From NCBI RefSeq assembly GCF_029051645.1, contig NZ_JAACFS010000008.1, positions 124,001 to 188,000 of the forward strand: DNA of 64,000 nucleotides. The letters run 5' to 3'. Below, one piece after another: positions 45,694-53,519 of this stretch. Both the position numbers and the translations under genes were made by a program. Each line of letters opens with the position of its first letter. The stretch's first letter is position 1. Source of the DNA: Bradyrhizobium sp. CSA112 (GTDB taxonomy: Bacteria > Pseudomonadota > Alphaproteobacteria > Rhizobiales > Xanthobacteraceae). The notes under the pieces are model-generated. The model did not search any database. It saw nothing but the letters and a program-made list of their open reading frames with translations, and was not told where the DNA came from.

Positions 45694-46373
45694 TTTGCTC
45701 TCCCTTTTGCCGTGCTCTCTCGTTCGCTTTTCCTGCCCGCAATATTGCTCCACCACTCAACCGCGATGGCCGACTGATTTTCGATTGATGTCACCATGAG
45801 CAGGCGCGCACTGTCGGATCCGCGCGCCCATGCCATATGCGGTACGTCTGAGCGCAAATGAATCGAATCGCCGCGCTCCAGCGTGATGGTTTCGTCGCCC
45901 ACCTGAAATTCGACACTGCCTTCGAGGACAAAACACATTTCTTCGCCTGGATGCGCGACCAGCGTCGGCTTGCGTGGTTTTGCCGACAATTCGAGCAGGA
46001 AAGCCTCCAGCCGCTGCTCGCCAATGCCCGAAGCCAGCTTGCGCCAGGCATAATTTGCATCAGCGCCCTTCGGTGGAACGGCATCGATTGACCGCACCAC
46101 GCGATACGCGCGCGTCCGGTCCTCTCCTTCGATGTCGGCAAACAATTCGGCCGGCAGCAACTGAAGGACGCCGGCAATTTCCAGGAGATTACCGATCGAA
46201 CACGCGATGAGTCCGCGCTCGATCCGCGAGAGAAATGTCGCCGATAGGCCGACCATTCCGGCGAGTTCATCGAGCGTCAAACCGCGCGCCGAGCGGGCCC
46301 TGCGAATGACGGCTCCAATTGCGGCAAGGCGAGCCGCCTCGCGGGCGCGCCGGCCAGCTTCTACCGAAACCAC
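45690..46373 (-). CDS. XRE-family regulator with C-terminal cupin sensor
   Basis: A 227-residue transcription factor. HTH near 18-75 (IGAVIRRARSARGLTLDELAGMVGLSATFLSRIERG), cupin_2 sensor near 140-205 (HPGEEMCFVLEGSVEFQVGDETITLERGDSIHLRSDVPH). Such PuuR/SutR-like proteins bind a small ligand in the cupin and repress nearby catabolic genes. Start is a GTG at 46373 with strong SD (GAGGGGAG). Just upstream are two tandem copies of a palindromic operator (46386-46425), suggesting autorepression. It is coupled to the cupin gene downstream. Confidence 0.92.
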   Translation of the reverse strand: MVSVEAGRRAREAARLAAIGAVIRRARSARGLTLDELAGMVGLSATFLSRIERGLIACSIGNLLEIAGVLQLLPAELFADIEGEDRTRAYRVVRSIDAVPPKGADANYAWRKLASGIGEQRLEAFLLELSAKPRKPTLVAHPGEEMCFVLEGSVEFQVGDETITLERGDSIHLRSDVPHMAWARGSDSARLLMVTSIENQSAIAVEWWSNIAGRKSERESTAKGRAK

Positions 46374-46385
46374 GCTACTCCCCTC

Positions 46386-46425
46386 ATTTGCTTATAAGGC
46401 AAATCATATTGCTGTATAGGCAAAT
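46386..46425. promoter_or_regulatory. tandem operator of the XRE-cupin regulator
   Basis: Copy 1 is ATTTGC-TTATAAG-GCAAAT (46386-46404), a perfect palindrome. Copy 2 (46407-46425) is TATTGC-TGTATAG-GCAAAT, one mismatch from the consensus ATTTGC-N7-GCAAAT. Their GCAAAT arms start 21 bases apart, two helical turns, so two dimers would sit on the same face. The site ends one base before the upstream transporter's stop codon. Confidence 0.78.
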
Positions 46426-46426
46426 G

Positions 46427-47365
46427 TCAAGTTGGCCTCGCGTTGCCTGCACGGGCGAACCAACGTTCGAGAAACTTCAGCACGCGGCCGTCGATCACGA
46501 GCAGCGCGCTGCCGATCACAAGCGCGCCCGCGATTTCACGCGGCGAAATCTGCTCGCCGAGTACCAGGACGCCCAGCAGGATCGCAGTCACGGGTATCAG
46601 CAGCGTCACCAGCATGACATTGGTGGCGCCGGAGCGCCGCAGGATCTGAAAGAACACGATATAGGCCAGCGCCGTCGACAAGCCGGCGAGGCCGGTCACG
46701 GCGAGCCATGTCGCAGTCCCCGGCATCGGCAACTGCCAGGGACGGTCAATGAATGCGGCCACGACGGTCATCATCGCGGCCGAGGCCAGCATCTGAAACG
46801 TCGCCGTGCCGAGCGGCGGCGAGTTTGACAGCAGCCGTCGCGCCAGCAGCGCCGATAGTCCGTAAGAGAAGGCGGCCGCAAGGCAGAGCAGAATGCCGAG
46901 GCCCTGCCCGCTCTCCAATCCAAACCGGCCGCCCTGGAGAATGATCACGCCGATCAAGCCTGCGATGACGCCCGCGATCCGCCGCGCAGACAGCTTTTCC
47001 TCACCCGCCACTGCCATCACGACCACGGTGAACAGCGGCGTGGTCGCGTTCAGGATCGAGGCCAGCCCGCCCGGGATATAGGTCTGCCCGACCACGATCA
47101 ACGAGAATGGCGCTACGTTGTTGAGAAGCCCGATCGCGATAAACGGCCGCCAGCCCGACAGGCCGGCCGGGAAGCGGATGCGGTAGAACCACAACAGCGG
47201 CAGCAGCATGATCGCCGCGAGCGCGACGCGCAAAAACACCACCGTGAACGGCGGCAATTCCTTCAGCACCACGCTGTTGAAGAAGAACGACCCACCCCAG
47301 AGGATCGAGAGCAGGCCGAGCAGCGACCAGTCGCGGGCGTCGATCGATGAGTCTTTTGCGGTCAT
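46427..47365 (-). CDS. DMT/EamA-family transporter
   Basis: A 312-residue membrane protein with ten predicted helices in two EamA repeats (LGLLSILWGGSFFFNSVVLKELPPFTVVFLRV and AAAFSYGLSALLARRLL). EamA proteins export amino acids or other metabolites. It lies upstream of the XRE-cupin and cupin genes in the same direction; the operator sits in the short gap after it, so it is probably transcribed separately from them. Confidence 0.92.
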   Translation of the reverse strand: MTAKDSSIDARDWSLLGLLSILWGGSFFFNSVVLKELPPFTVVFLRVALAAIMLLPLLWFYRIRFPAGLSGWRPFIAIGLLNNVAPFSLIVVGQTYIPGGLASILNATTPLFTVVVMAVAGEEKLSARRIAGVIAGLIGVIILQGGRFGLESGQGLGILLCLAAAFSYGLSALLARRLLSNSPPLGTATFQMLASAAMMTVVAAFIDRPWQLPMPGTATWLAVTGLAGLSTALAYIVFFQILRRSGATNVMLVTLLIPVTAILLGVLVLGEQISPREIAGALVIGSALLVIDGRVLKFLERWFARAGNARPT

Positions 47366-47438
47366 TGCGGCTCAGGTCCGGGAGGCAAAAGGCTCTAGTC
47401 AGCCGCGCCGGACTTTGCCACCCGATTTCCGGATACAG

Positions 47439-48570
47439 CTAGTCGACGTCCTCGACCTGGCCGGGCGCGGTGCCGAATGCGCGCTGCGCCAGGGTTGCCG
47501 CCATGAACTCGTCGAGGTCGCCGTCGAGCACGCCCGACGTATCCGAGGTCTGCACGCCGGTGCGCAGGTCCTTCACCATCTGGTAGGGCTGCAGCACGTA
47601 GGAACGGATCTGGTGGCCCCAGCCGATATCGGTCTTGGCGGCCTGATCGGCAGCGGCCTGTTCCTCGCGCTTTTTCAGTTCGATTTCATAGAGCCGCGCG
47701 CGCAGCATGTCCCAGGCCTGGGCGCGGTTCTTGTGCTGCGAGCGGCCGGCCTGGCAGACCACCGCTACGCCGGTCGGAATATGCGTCAGGCGCACCGCGG
47801 ATTCGGTCTTGTTGACGTGCTGCCCGCCGGCGCCGCCCGAGCGCATGGTATCGGTGCGCACATCCGATTCCTTGATGTCGATCTTGATCGAGTCGTCGAC
47901 CACCGGAAAGATCGCGACGGACGAGAACGAGGTGTGCCGGCGCGCATTGGAATCGAACGGCGAGATCCGCACCAGACGGTGCACGCCCGCCTCCGTCTTC
48001 AGCCAGCCATAGGCGTTGTGCCCGCTGATCTGGATGGTCGCGGATTTGAGGCCGGCTTCTTCGCCAAGGGTTTCTTCCAGATATTCGATCTTGAAGCCGT
48101 GGTTCTCCGCCCAGCGCGTATACATGCGCAAGAGCATCGCGGCCCAGTCCTGGCTTTCGGTGCCGCCGGCGCCGGCATGCACTTCAAGATAAGAATCGAA
48201 CCGGTCGGCCTCGCCCGATAGCAGCGCTTCCAGCTCGCGGCGGGCGACTTCCTTCTTCAGGGCCTTCAGCGCGTTCTCGGCCTCGACCACGACGCCTTCA
48301 TCGTTCTCGGCCTCGCCGAGCGCGATCATCTCGACATTGTCGTCGAGCTCACGCTCGACCTTGCCGATGCCCTCCAGCGCATCCACCAGCGAGGTGCGCT
48401 CCTGCATCAGTTTCTGGGCCTTCTGGGGATCGTTCCAGAGATTGGGATCTTCGGCGAGCTTGTTCAGCTCGGCGAGGCGAGCCGTGGATTTCTCGACGTC
48501 AAAGATGCCTCCTCAGCAGCCCGACTGACTGCTTGATCTCTTCAACGAGGCGTTCGACTTCGGCGCGCAT
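47439..48570 (-). CDS. prfB: peptide chain release factor 2 (programmed +1 frameshift)
   Basis: RF2 ends translation at UGA and UAA. The reading frame starts at the ATG 48570 (MRAEVERLVEEIKQ), runs 24 codons to an in-frame TGA at 48499-48501, and continues in the +1 frame to 47439, giving 376 residues. The body has the anticodon-like SPF motif (SPFDSNARRHTSF) and the catalytic GGQ (GGAGGQHVNKTESAVR). RF2 itself controls the shift: when it is scarce, the ribosome slips past the stop. It is downstream of the class A PBP gene and reads the same way. Confidence 0.96.
48498..48513 (-). promoter_or_regulatory. prfB programmed frameshift site
   Basis: Read leftward, AGGAGG (48513-48508) lies three bases before CTT (48504-48502), followed by TGA and C. 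This is the classical RF2 arrangement: an SD-like sequence pairs with 16S rRNA and pushes the ribosome from CTT-T to +1. Confidence 0.95.
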
Positions 48571-48618
48571 AGGTCTCTCTGATCTGCGGTCGGAACCGCT
48601 ACTGGATAGAGCCTGATC

Positions 48619-48639
48619 GGTTCTGAGCAAATCAGAACC
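48619..48639. promoter_or_regulatory. inverted repeat in the prfB leader
   Basis: GGTTCTGA (48619-48626), a 5-base loop, then TCAGAACC (48632-48639): a perfect 8-base-pair palindrome in the gap between PBP1A and prfB. It lacks a T run, so it is not a typical terminator; it may be an operator or an RNA stem. Confidence 0.45.
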
Positions 48640-48697
48640 GGGCTTTGTCTTGTCTGAGGCGTCGGATGTAGCGGCGTCCGCCGCAAAGCGCAATCGG

Positions 48698-51208
48698 CTA
48701 GTAAAGCCCGCCGGTTCCCGGACGCATGATGTTGCCGGCGTCGGGCTGCTGGTAGCCTTGCGGGTATCCCTGCGGCATCCGGCCGTCCGCATCGGCGACC
48801 CCGATCACGGAGTAATTATCCGGCGGCGCGGTGCCCGGCTTGAACGCTTCCAGGATGGTGCGGCCACCCTCGCCCGGTCCGGCGCGCATGCCGCTCTTGG
48901 CATCGACGCGGACGAGCTTGATGCCAGCAGGTACCTTGAAGGGAGTCGCCGGCTTATCGGCAAGCGCCAGCTTCAGGAAGTCCTTGGCGATCGGGGCGGC
49001 CAGATGACCGCCGGTCATGCCGCGGCCGAGATTGCGCGGCTTGTCGAAGCCGACATAGATGCCGACCACCAGGTCCGGCGAGAAGCCGATAAACCAGGCG
49101 TCCTTTTCATCGTTGGTGGTGCCGGTCTTGCCGGCGATCGGCTTGCCGACTTCCTTGACCACCGTCGCGGTGCCGGCCTGCACCACATACTCCATCATCG
49201 AGGTGATCTGATAGGCCGTCATCGGATCGAGCACCTGCTCGCGGCGGTCAACGAGCTGCGGCTCAACCTGATTCTTCCAGCCGCCGGGTGCGTCGCAGCC
49301 GCGGCATTCGCGGGCATCATGCTTGAAGATGGTGCGGCCGTAGCGGTCCTGAATGCGATCGATCAGGGTAGGCTTCACGCGGCGACCGCCATTGGCGAAC
49401 ATCGAATAGGCCGTGACCATCCGCATGACCGTGGTTTCGCCGGCGCCGAGCGCATAGGACAGATAGTTCGGCAACTCGTCGTAGACTCCGAAACGCTTGG
49501 AATACTCGCCGATCAAGGGCATGCCGATGTCCTGGGCCAGCCGCACCGTCACCGTATTCAGCGAATTCCGCAGAGCGTTGCGTAGCGTGACCGGTCCCTG
49601 GTATTTTCCGGAGGAATAGTTTTCCGGGCGCCAGACGCCGACGCCCTGCCCCTGGTCGATTTCAATCGGCGCGTCGACCACGACGGTTGACGGCGTATAA
49701 CCGTTGTCCATCGCCGCCGAATAGACCAGCGGCTTGAACGACGAGCCCGGCTGCCGATAGGCCTGGGTCGCGCGGTTGAACTGACTTTGGTCGAACGAGA
49801 AGCCGCCGACCATCGCCAGCACACGGCCGGTCCACGGATCCATGGCAACCATCGCGCCCGAAACTTCCGGCAATTGACGCAACCGATACTGGCCTTCGAC
49901 CGGCTTGCCTTCCTTGTCGAACAGCGGGTCGGCATAGATCACGTCACCCGGCGACAGCACCTGCGCCACCGAGGTCGGCGTCTTGCCCCTCGTAGGACCC
50001 GAGGCCGCCTTGGCCCAGCGCACGCCATCGAGCGTGATGATGCCGGTCTGCCTGGCCTTGCTGACGGCGCCACCGAGTTCGCGGCCCGGCTGGAAGCCGA
50101 TCCGCGCCGATTGGTCTGATGTCTCCAGCACCACCGCCATCCGCCAAGGCGAGATGTCGCCGAGTGATTTGACGTCGGCGAGCTTGACGCCCCAGTCGCC
50201 GGAAATATCGAGCTTCGAGGGCGCGCCGCGCCAGCCGCTCGCCTCATCATATTTGACGAGACCGGCGACCATGGCCTTGCGCGCCATCACCTGCATCTTC
50301 GGGTCGAGCGTGGCACGGACCGACAATCCGCCTTCGTACAGCTTCTTTTCGCCGTAGCGCTCAAAAATGTCGCGCCGGACTTCCTCGGCGAAATATTCGC
50401 CGGCAAAGATATGCGCGCCGTTGCCGCGGCTGGTGGTGACGTTGAGCTGTTCCTTGCGGGCCTTGTCGGCATCGGCCTGCTTGATCCAGCCGTTTTCTAC
50501 CAGACGATCGACCACGTAGTTGCGCCGCTCGACCGCGCGATCGCGGTTACGCACCGGATGCAGCGCCGCAGGCGCCTTCGGCAGCGCCGCCAGATAGGAG
50601 GCCTCCGCGATCGTGAGTTCGTTCACCGACTTGTCGAAATAGACCAGCGAGGCCGCCGCGATGCCGTAGGCGCCGAGGCCGAGATAGATTTCGTTGAGAT
50701 AGAGCTCGAGGATGCGGTCCTTCGAATAGGCGCGCTCGATGCGCATCGCCAGCAAGGCTTCCTTGATCTTGCGGGTGAAGGAAACCTCGTTGGTCAGAAG
50801 GAAGTTCTTGGCGACCTGCTGGGTGATCGTCGAGGCACCCTGCGGTCGACGATTGGAGCCGAAATTCTGCGCATAGAGGACGGCCGCGCGCGCCATGCCG
50901 GTGAAGTCGATGCCGCCATGCTCGTAAAAATTCTTGTCTTCGGCCGCGAGGAACGCGTTGATGACGAGTTTTGGCACCGCTTGAATCGGCAGATAGAGCC
51001 GGCGCTCCTTGGAATACTCGCCGAGCAGCGCACCGTCAGACGCGTGCACGCGCGTCATCACCGGCGGCTCGTAATCCTGAAGCTGCGAATAGTCGGGCAA
51101 GTCCTTGGAGAAATGCCAGATCGCGCCCGCGACGCCGGCGACGCCGACCAGGAACACGACGGTCCCGGCAGCGAACAGGAAACCCAAAAACCGGACCAGC
51201 AAGCGCAT
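48698..51208 (-). CDS. mrcA: class A penicillin-binding protein 1A
   Basis: An 836-residue bifunctional peptidoglycan synthase. Membrane anchor near 7-30. Glycosyltransferase GT51 motifs: AAEDKNFYEHGGID (catalytic Glu) and GASTITQQVAKN. An OB-like insert follows, then the transpeptidase: SSFK (GSSFKP), SLN and KTGTT. The C-terminus is Gln/Pro/Gly-rich (GYPQGYQQPD). It polymerises glycan and cross-links it; beta-lactams inhibit it. It lies downstream of the AmiC-type amidase and upstream of prfB, all reading left. Confidence 0.96.
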   Translation of the reverse strand: MRLLVRFLGFLFAAGTVVFLVGVAGVAGAIWHFSKDLPDYSQLQDYEPPVMTRVHASDGALLGEYSKERRLYLPIQAVPKLVINAFLAAEDKNFYEHGGIDFTGMARAAVLYAQNFGSNRRPQGASTITQQVAKNFLLTNEVSFTRKIKEALLAMRIERAYSKDRILELYLNEIYLGLGAYGIAAASLVYFDKSVNELTIAEASYLAALPKAPAALHPVRNRDRAVERRNYVVDRLVENGWIKQADADKARKEQLNVTTSRGNGAHIFAGEYFAEEVRRDIFERYGEKKLYEGGLSVRATLDPKMQVMARKAMVAGLVKYDEASGWRGAPSKLDISGDWGVKLADVKSLGDISPWRMAVVLETSDQSARIGFQPGRELGGAVSKARQTGIITLDGVRWAKAASGPTRGKTPTSVAQVLSPGDVIYADPLFDKEGKPVEGQYRLRQLPEVSGAMVAMDPWTGRVLAMVGGFSFDQSQFNRATQAYRQPGSSFKPLVYSAAMDNGYTPSTVVVDAPIEIDQGQGVGVWRPENYSSGKYQGPVTLRNALRNSLNTVTVRLAQDIGMPLIGEYSKRFGVYDELPNYLSYALGAGETTVMRMVTAYSMFANGGRRVKPTLIDRIQDRYGRTIFKHDARECRGCDAPGGWKNQVEPQLVDRREQVLDPMTAYQITSMMEYVVQAGTATVVKEVGKPIAGKTGTTNDEKDAWFIGFSPDLVVGIYVGFDKPRNLGRGMTGGHLAAPIAKDFLKLALADKPATPFKVPAGIKLVRVDAKSGMRAGPGEGGRTILEAFKPGTAPPDNYSVIGVADADGRMPQGYPQGYQQPDAGNIMRPGTGGLY

Positions 51209-51451
51209 TATCGAAGTTTCCGTTCCAACCCTGTGCGCCGGTATCTGCGGCGTCTATCCTAGCCACGGCAATCCAGCCGAACGAGTTGCCGCTACGCGGT
51301 CGAACACTAAAAGGTCCGGCGGACAATAATTTACCGATTCCGAAGACCAGCCGTCGATTTTCTATACCGTTGCCGCTGTGGCCAAACTAGGGCTTGGTGC
51401 ACCGGATGGCATGCTTTTCAGCCTGCTCTTACCCCATGCGCACCGGACTTT

Positions 51452-52807
51452 TCACTTGCCCGGTCCGGCAGTTGCCAGCCGTTTGGCTAAAAACGCATCA
51501 ATTGCCTGCGCCATCGATCCAACCGTCCGGTTCCGCCAGTTTTCCGATACCAGATGCTCAAGGTCGCCCTTGTTCGAGACATAGCCGAGCTCGACCAGGA
51601 CCGAGGGCACATCCGGGGCCTTGAGGACCCGGAAGCCGGCCGATTTCAGCGGATGCTTGTGCATCCGCACCGTATTCTTCATTTCGCCCATTAGTGTCCG
51701 CGCGAAGCGGTTTGAAAAGGTCTTGGTCTCCCGCTGCACCAGGTCGATCAGGATATCGGCGACCTCGGTCGGCTCGTCCGTGAGATTAACACCGGCGATC
51801 GCGTCCGACTTGTTTTCGGCATCTGCCAATCGTTCGGCATCGGAGTCGGTGGCCTTGTCGGACAGCGTGTAGATAGTGGCGCCCCGGGCGTCGCCTTCGC
51901 CGCGCGGCAAGGCATCGGCATGGATCGAAATGAACAGTGCGGCAGCTTCGCTGCGTGCGACCTTCACGCGATCGGCGAGCGCAACGAACGTATCGTCCGT
52001 CCGGGTCATGACAACGCGATACTTGCCCGATTTCTCGATCCGGTCGCGTAGCGCCAGGCCAAAGCTCAGCACTAAATTCTTTTCCATGACGTCGGCACCG
52101 CCGGCCTGGGTGCCGTTATCGACGCCGCCATGACCGGGATCGATCACGATCACCGGCCGCTTGTCGGGCGCTTGCGGCGGCTTGTCGGGCGCCTGCGGCG
52201 GCTTGGCCGCAGCCGACGAATCCGCCCGCGCGACGGCGGCGTTGGCCTCGGCGATCGCGGGCCGCAGTTCGGGCCGGCTTTCGGGCGCCAGAGACTGAAC
52301 AAAGTTGGTGCGGTCCACCTCTTCGAGTTCAAGCACCAGCCGCGGCGGCTGCCCGTTGGCCGCCTCCAGGACGTAGGATTTGGCGATCTTGGCCGGCCCG
52401 GTCAGGTCGAACACGATCCGCGATCCGCCCGGCATGATGAGACCGTAGCGGAACGCCTTGACCAGCCCCCGCCCCGCGACTCCGATCCCCGCAGGAAGCT
52501 GGAAACTTATCTGCGGAAGGTCGACGATCACGCGATAGGGATCTGCCAGCGTGAAGGCGCGAAACTGGACTGCCTTGTCGAGATCGAGCACAAAACGGGT
52601 CTGTTTGGCATCGCCAGCCAGGCGAGCGTCAGACGCGACGGGGAAATTCGATACTGCCGCCGGGCTGGGGATGGCGGCTTGAGTAGCCGGTCCTTGATAA
52701 ACCGGTGCTTGGGCCATGCTGGGGCTGACCAGCTGGGTGCATAGCAATGCTGCGGCGCACAACAGGCCGTGTCCCAGCAAAACAAGGTGATTTGCGCGGC
52801 TCGCCAA
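51452..52807 (-). CDS. N-acetylmuramoyl-L-alanine amidase (AmiC type)
   Basis: A 451-residue periplasmic amidase that separates daughter cells by cleaving stem peptides. Signal peptide near 1-33, AMIN septum-targeting domain about 50-155 (DPYRVIVDLPQISFQLP), Pro/Ala-rich linker, then Amidase_3 from about 218 with zinc ligands in DPGHGG, MEKN, SIHAD and the catalytic Glu in VLVELGYVSN. The start is a TTG at 52807, with GGAGG 10 bases upstream; no ATG is near. It has no EnvC-like gene adjacent, but an M23 protein lies at 36.7 kb. Confidence 0.93.
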   Translation of the reverse strand: MASRANHLVLLGHGLLCAAALLCTQLVSPSMAQAPVYQGPATQAAIPSPAAVSNFPVASDARLAGDAKQTRFVLDLDKAVQFRAFTLADPYRVIVDLPQISFQLPAGIGVAGRGLVKAFRYGLIMPGGSRIVFDLTGPAKIAKSYVLEAANGQPPRLVLELEEVDRTNFVQSLAPESRPELRPAIAEANAAVARADSSAAAKPPQAPDKPPQAPDKRPVIVIDPGHGGVDNGTQAGGADVMEKNLVLSFGLALRDRIEKSGKYRVVMTRTDDTFVALADRVKVARSEAAALFISIHADALPRGEGDARGATIYTLSDKATDSDAERLADAENKSDAIAGVNLTDEPTEVADILIDLVQRETKTFSNRFARTLMGEMKNTVRMHKHPLKSAGFRVLKAPDVPSVLVELGYVSNKGDLEHLVSENWRNRTVGSMAQAIDAFLAKRLATAGPGK

Positions 52808-53519
52808 CGATTCGGTGCCTCCGGAGGAGCCTTCCCTTACCGCATTAGGACCACAGGGTTAATTGGACCTTAAGGCCAGATCGGCGAAAAGCAGCGAGTG
52901 TTGCCGCACTGCGACGGTTCCATGATGCTTCCCTTGCACGCAGCCCCCAATCCACGTATGTACGAAGTGCTGACGGCTAATACTCCCGGTTGTGTCGCGT
53001 TCAGCCTCCCGGTGCAGCGCCGGAACCTTCGAAGCCGGAGGAACCTGCGTCTTTCCCGACCCCTCCACGGCCAGCGCCGCGCGCGGCTGACACGGAGAGC
53101 GGCGGTTTCGAGCCCGAGCGGCGTCCGATCCCAGGTCCTTTCCAGGGACGGTTTGAGACACGGCAAAACTGATTATCCGGACCAAAAACGGTCCGATATG
53201 CGATGGCCGGCGGGCGTTTAGGCGCCGAACCGGGCCTTCAGCGATAAATACGGCGGTATCCTTTTCCGCCAACATGTTCAGACGGGCCGACGCATGATGC
53301 GCCAGACTGTATTGCCGACCAAGATCCACGGAACGATCGCGCCGACGCGAGGCGAAAGCTTCGCACGTCGCATCGCTCTGGTGGGCCCCCGTTCGGCGCG
53401 GCGCCAAGAAGTGCGTTTTGGCCTTCCCCTCACCCCCGAATCAGGTGGACCGTCGCGTCACCGGGCCGCGCAATTTGCGCGCGCCATGCACCGCGCCCGC
53501 CGCCGTCAAGAGTTCCAAA
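52808..53519. other. long leader before rne / divergent spacer
   Basis: 712 bases between the amidase start and rne. It must hold both promoters. A hairpin TCCGGACC...GGTCCGATAT lies at 53175-53200. Frames on both strands are open but look like chance. RNase E mRNAs commonly have a long 5' leader used for self-cleavage control; this space allows one. No sRNA is called. Confidence 0.5.

Noticed and set aside
52859..53407. 182-codon leftward frame in the rne leader
   Set aside because: No SD, no domain, composition typical of non-coding GC-rich DNA.
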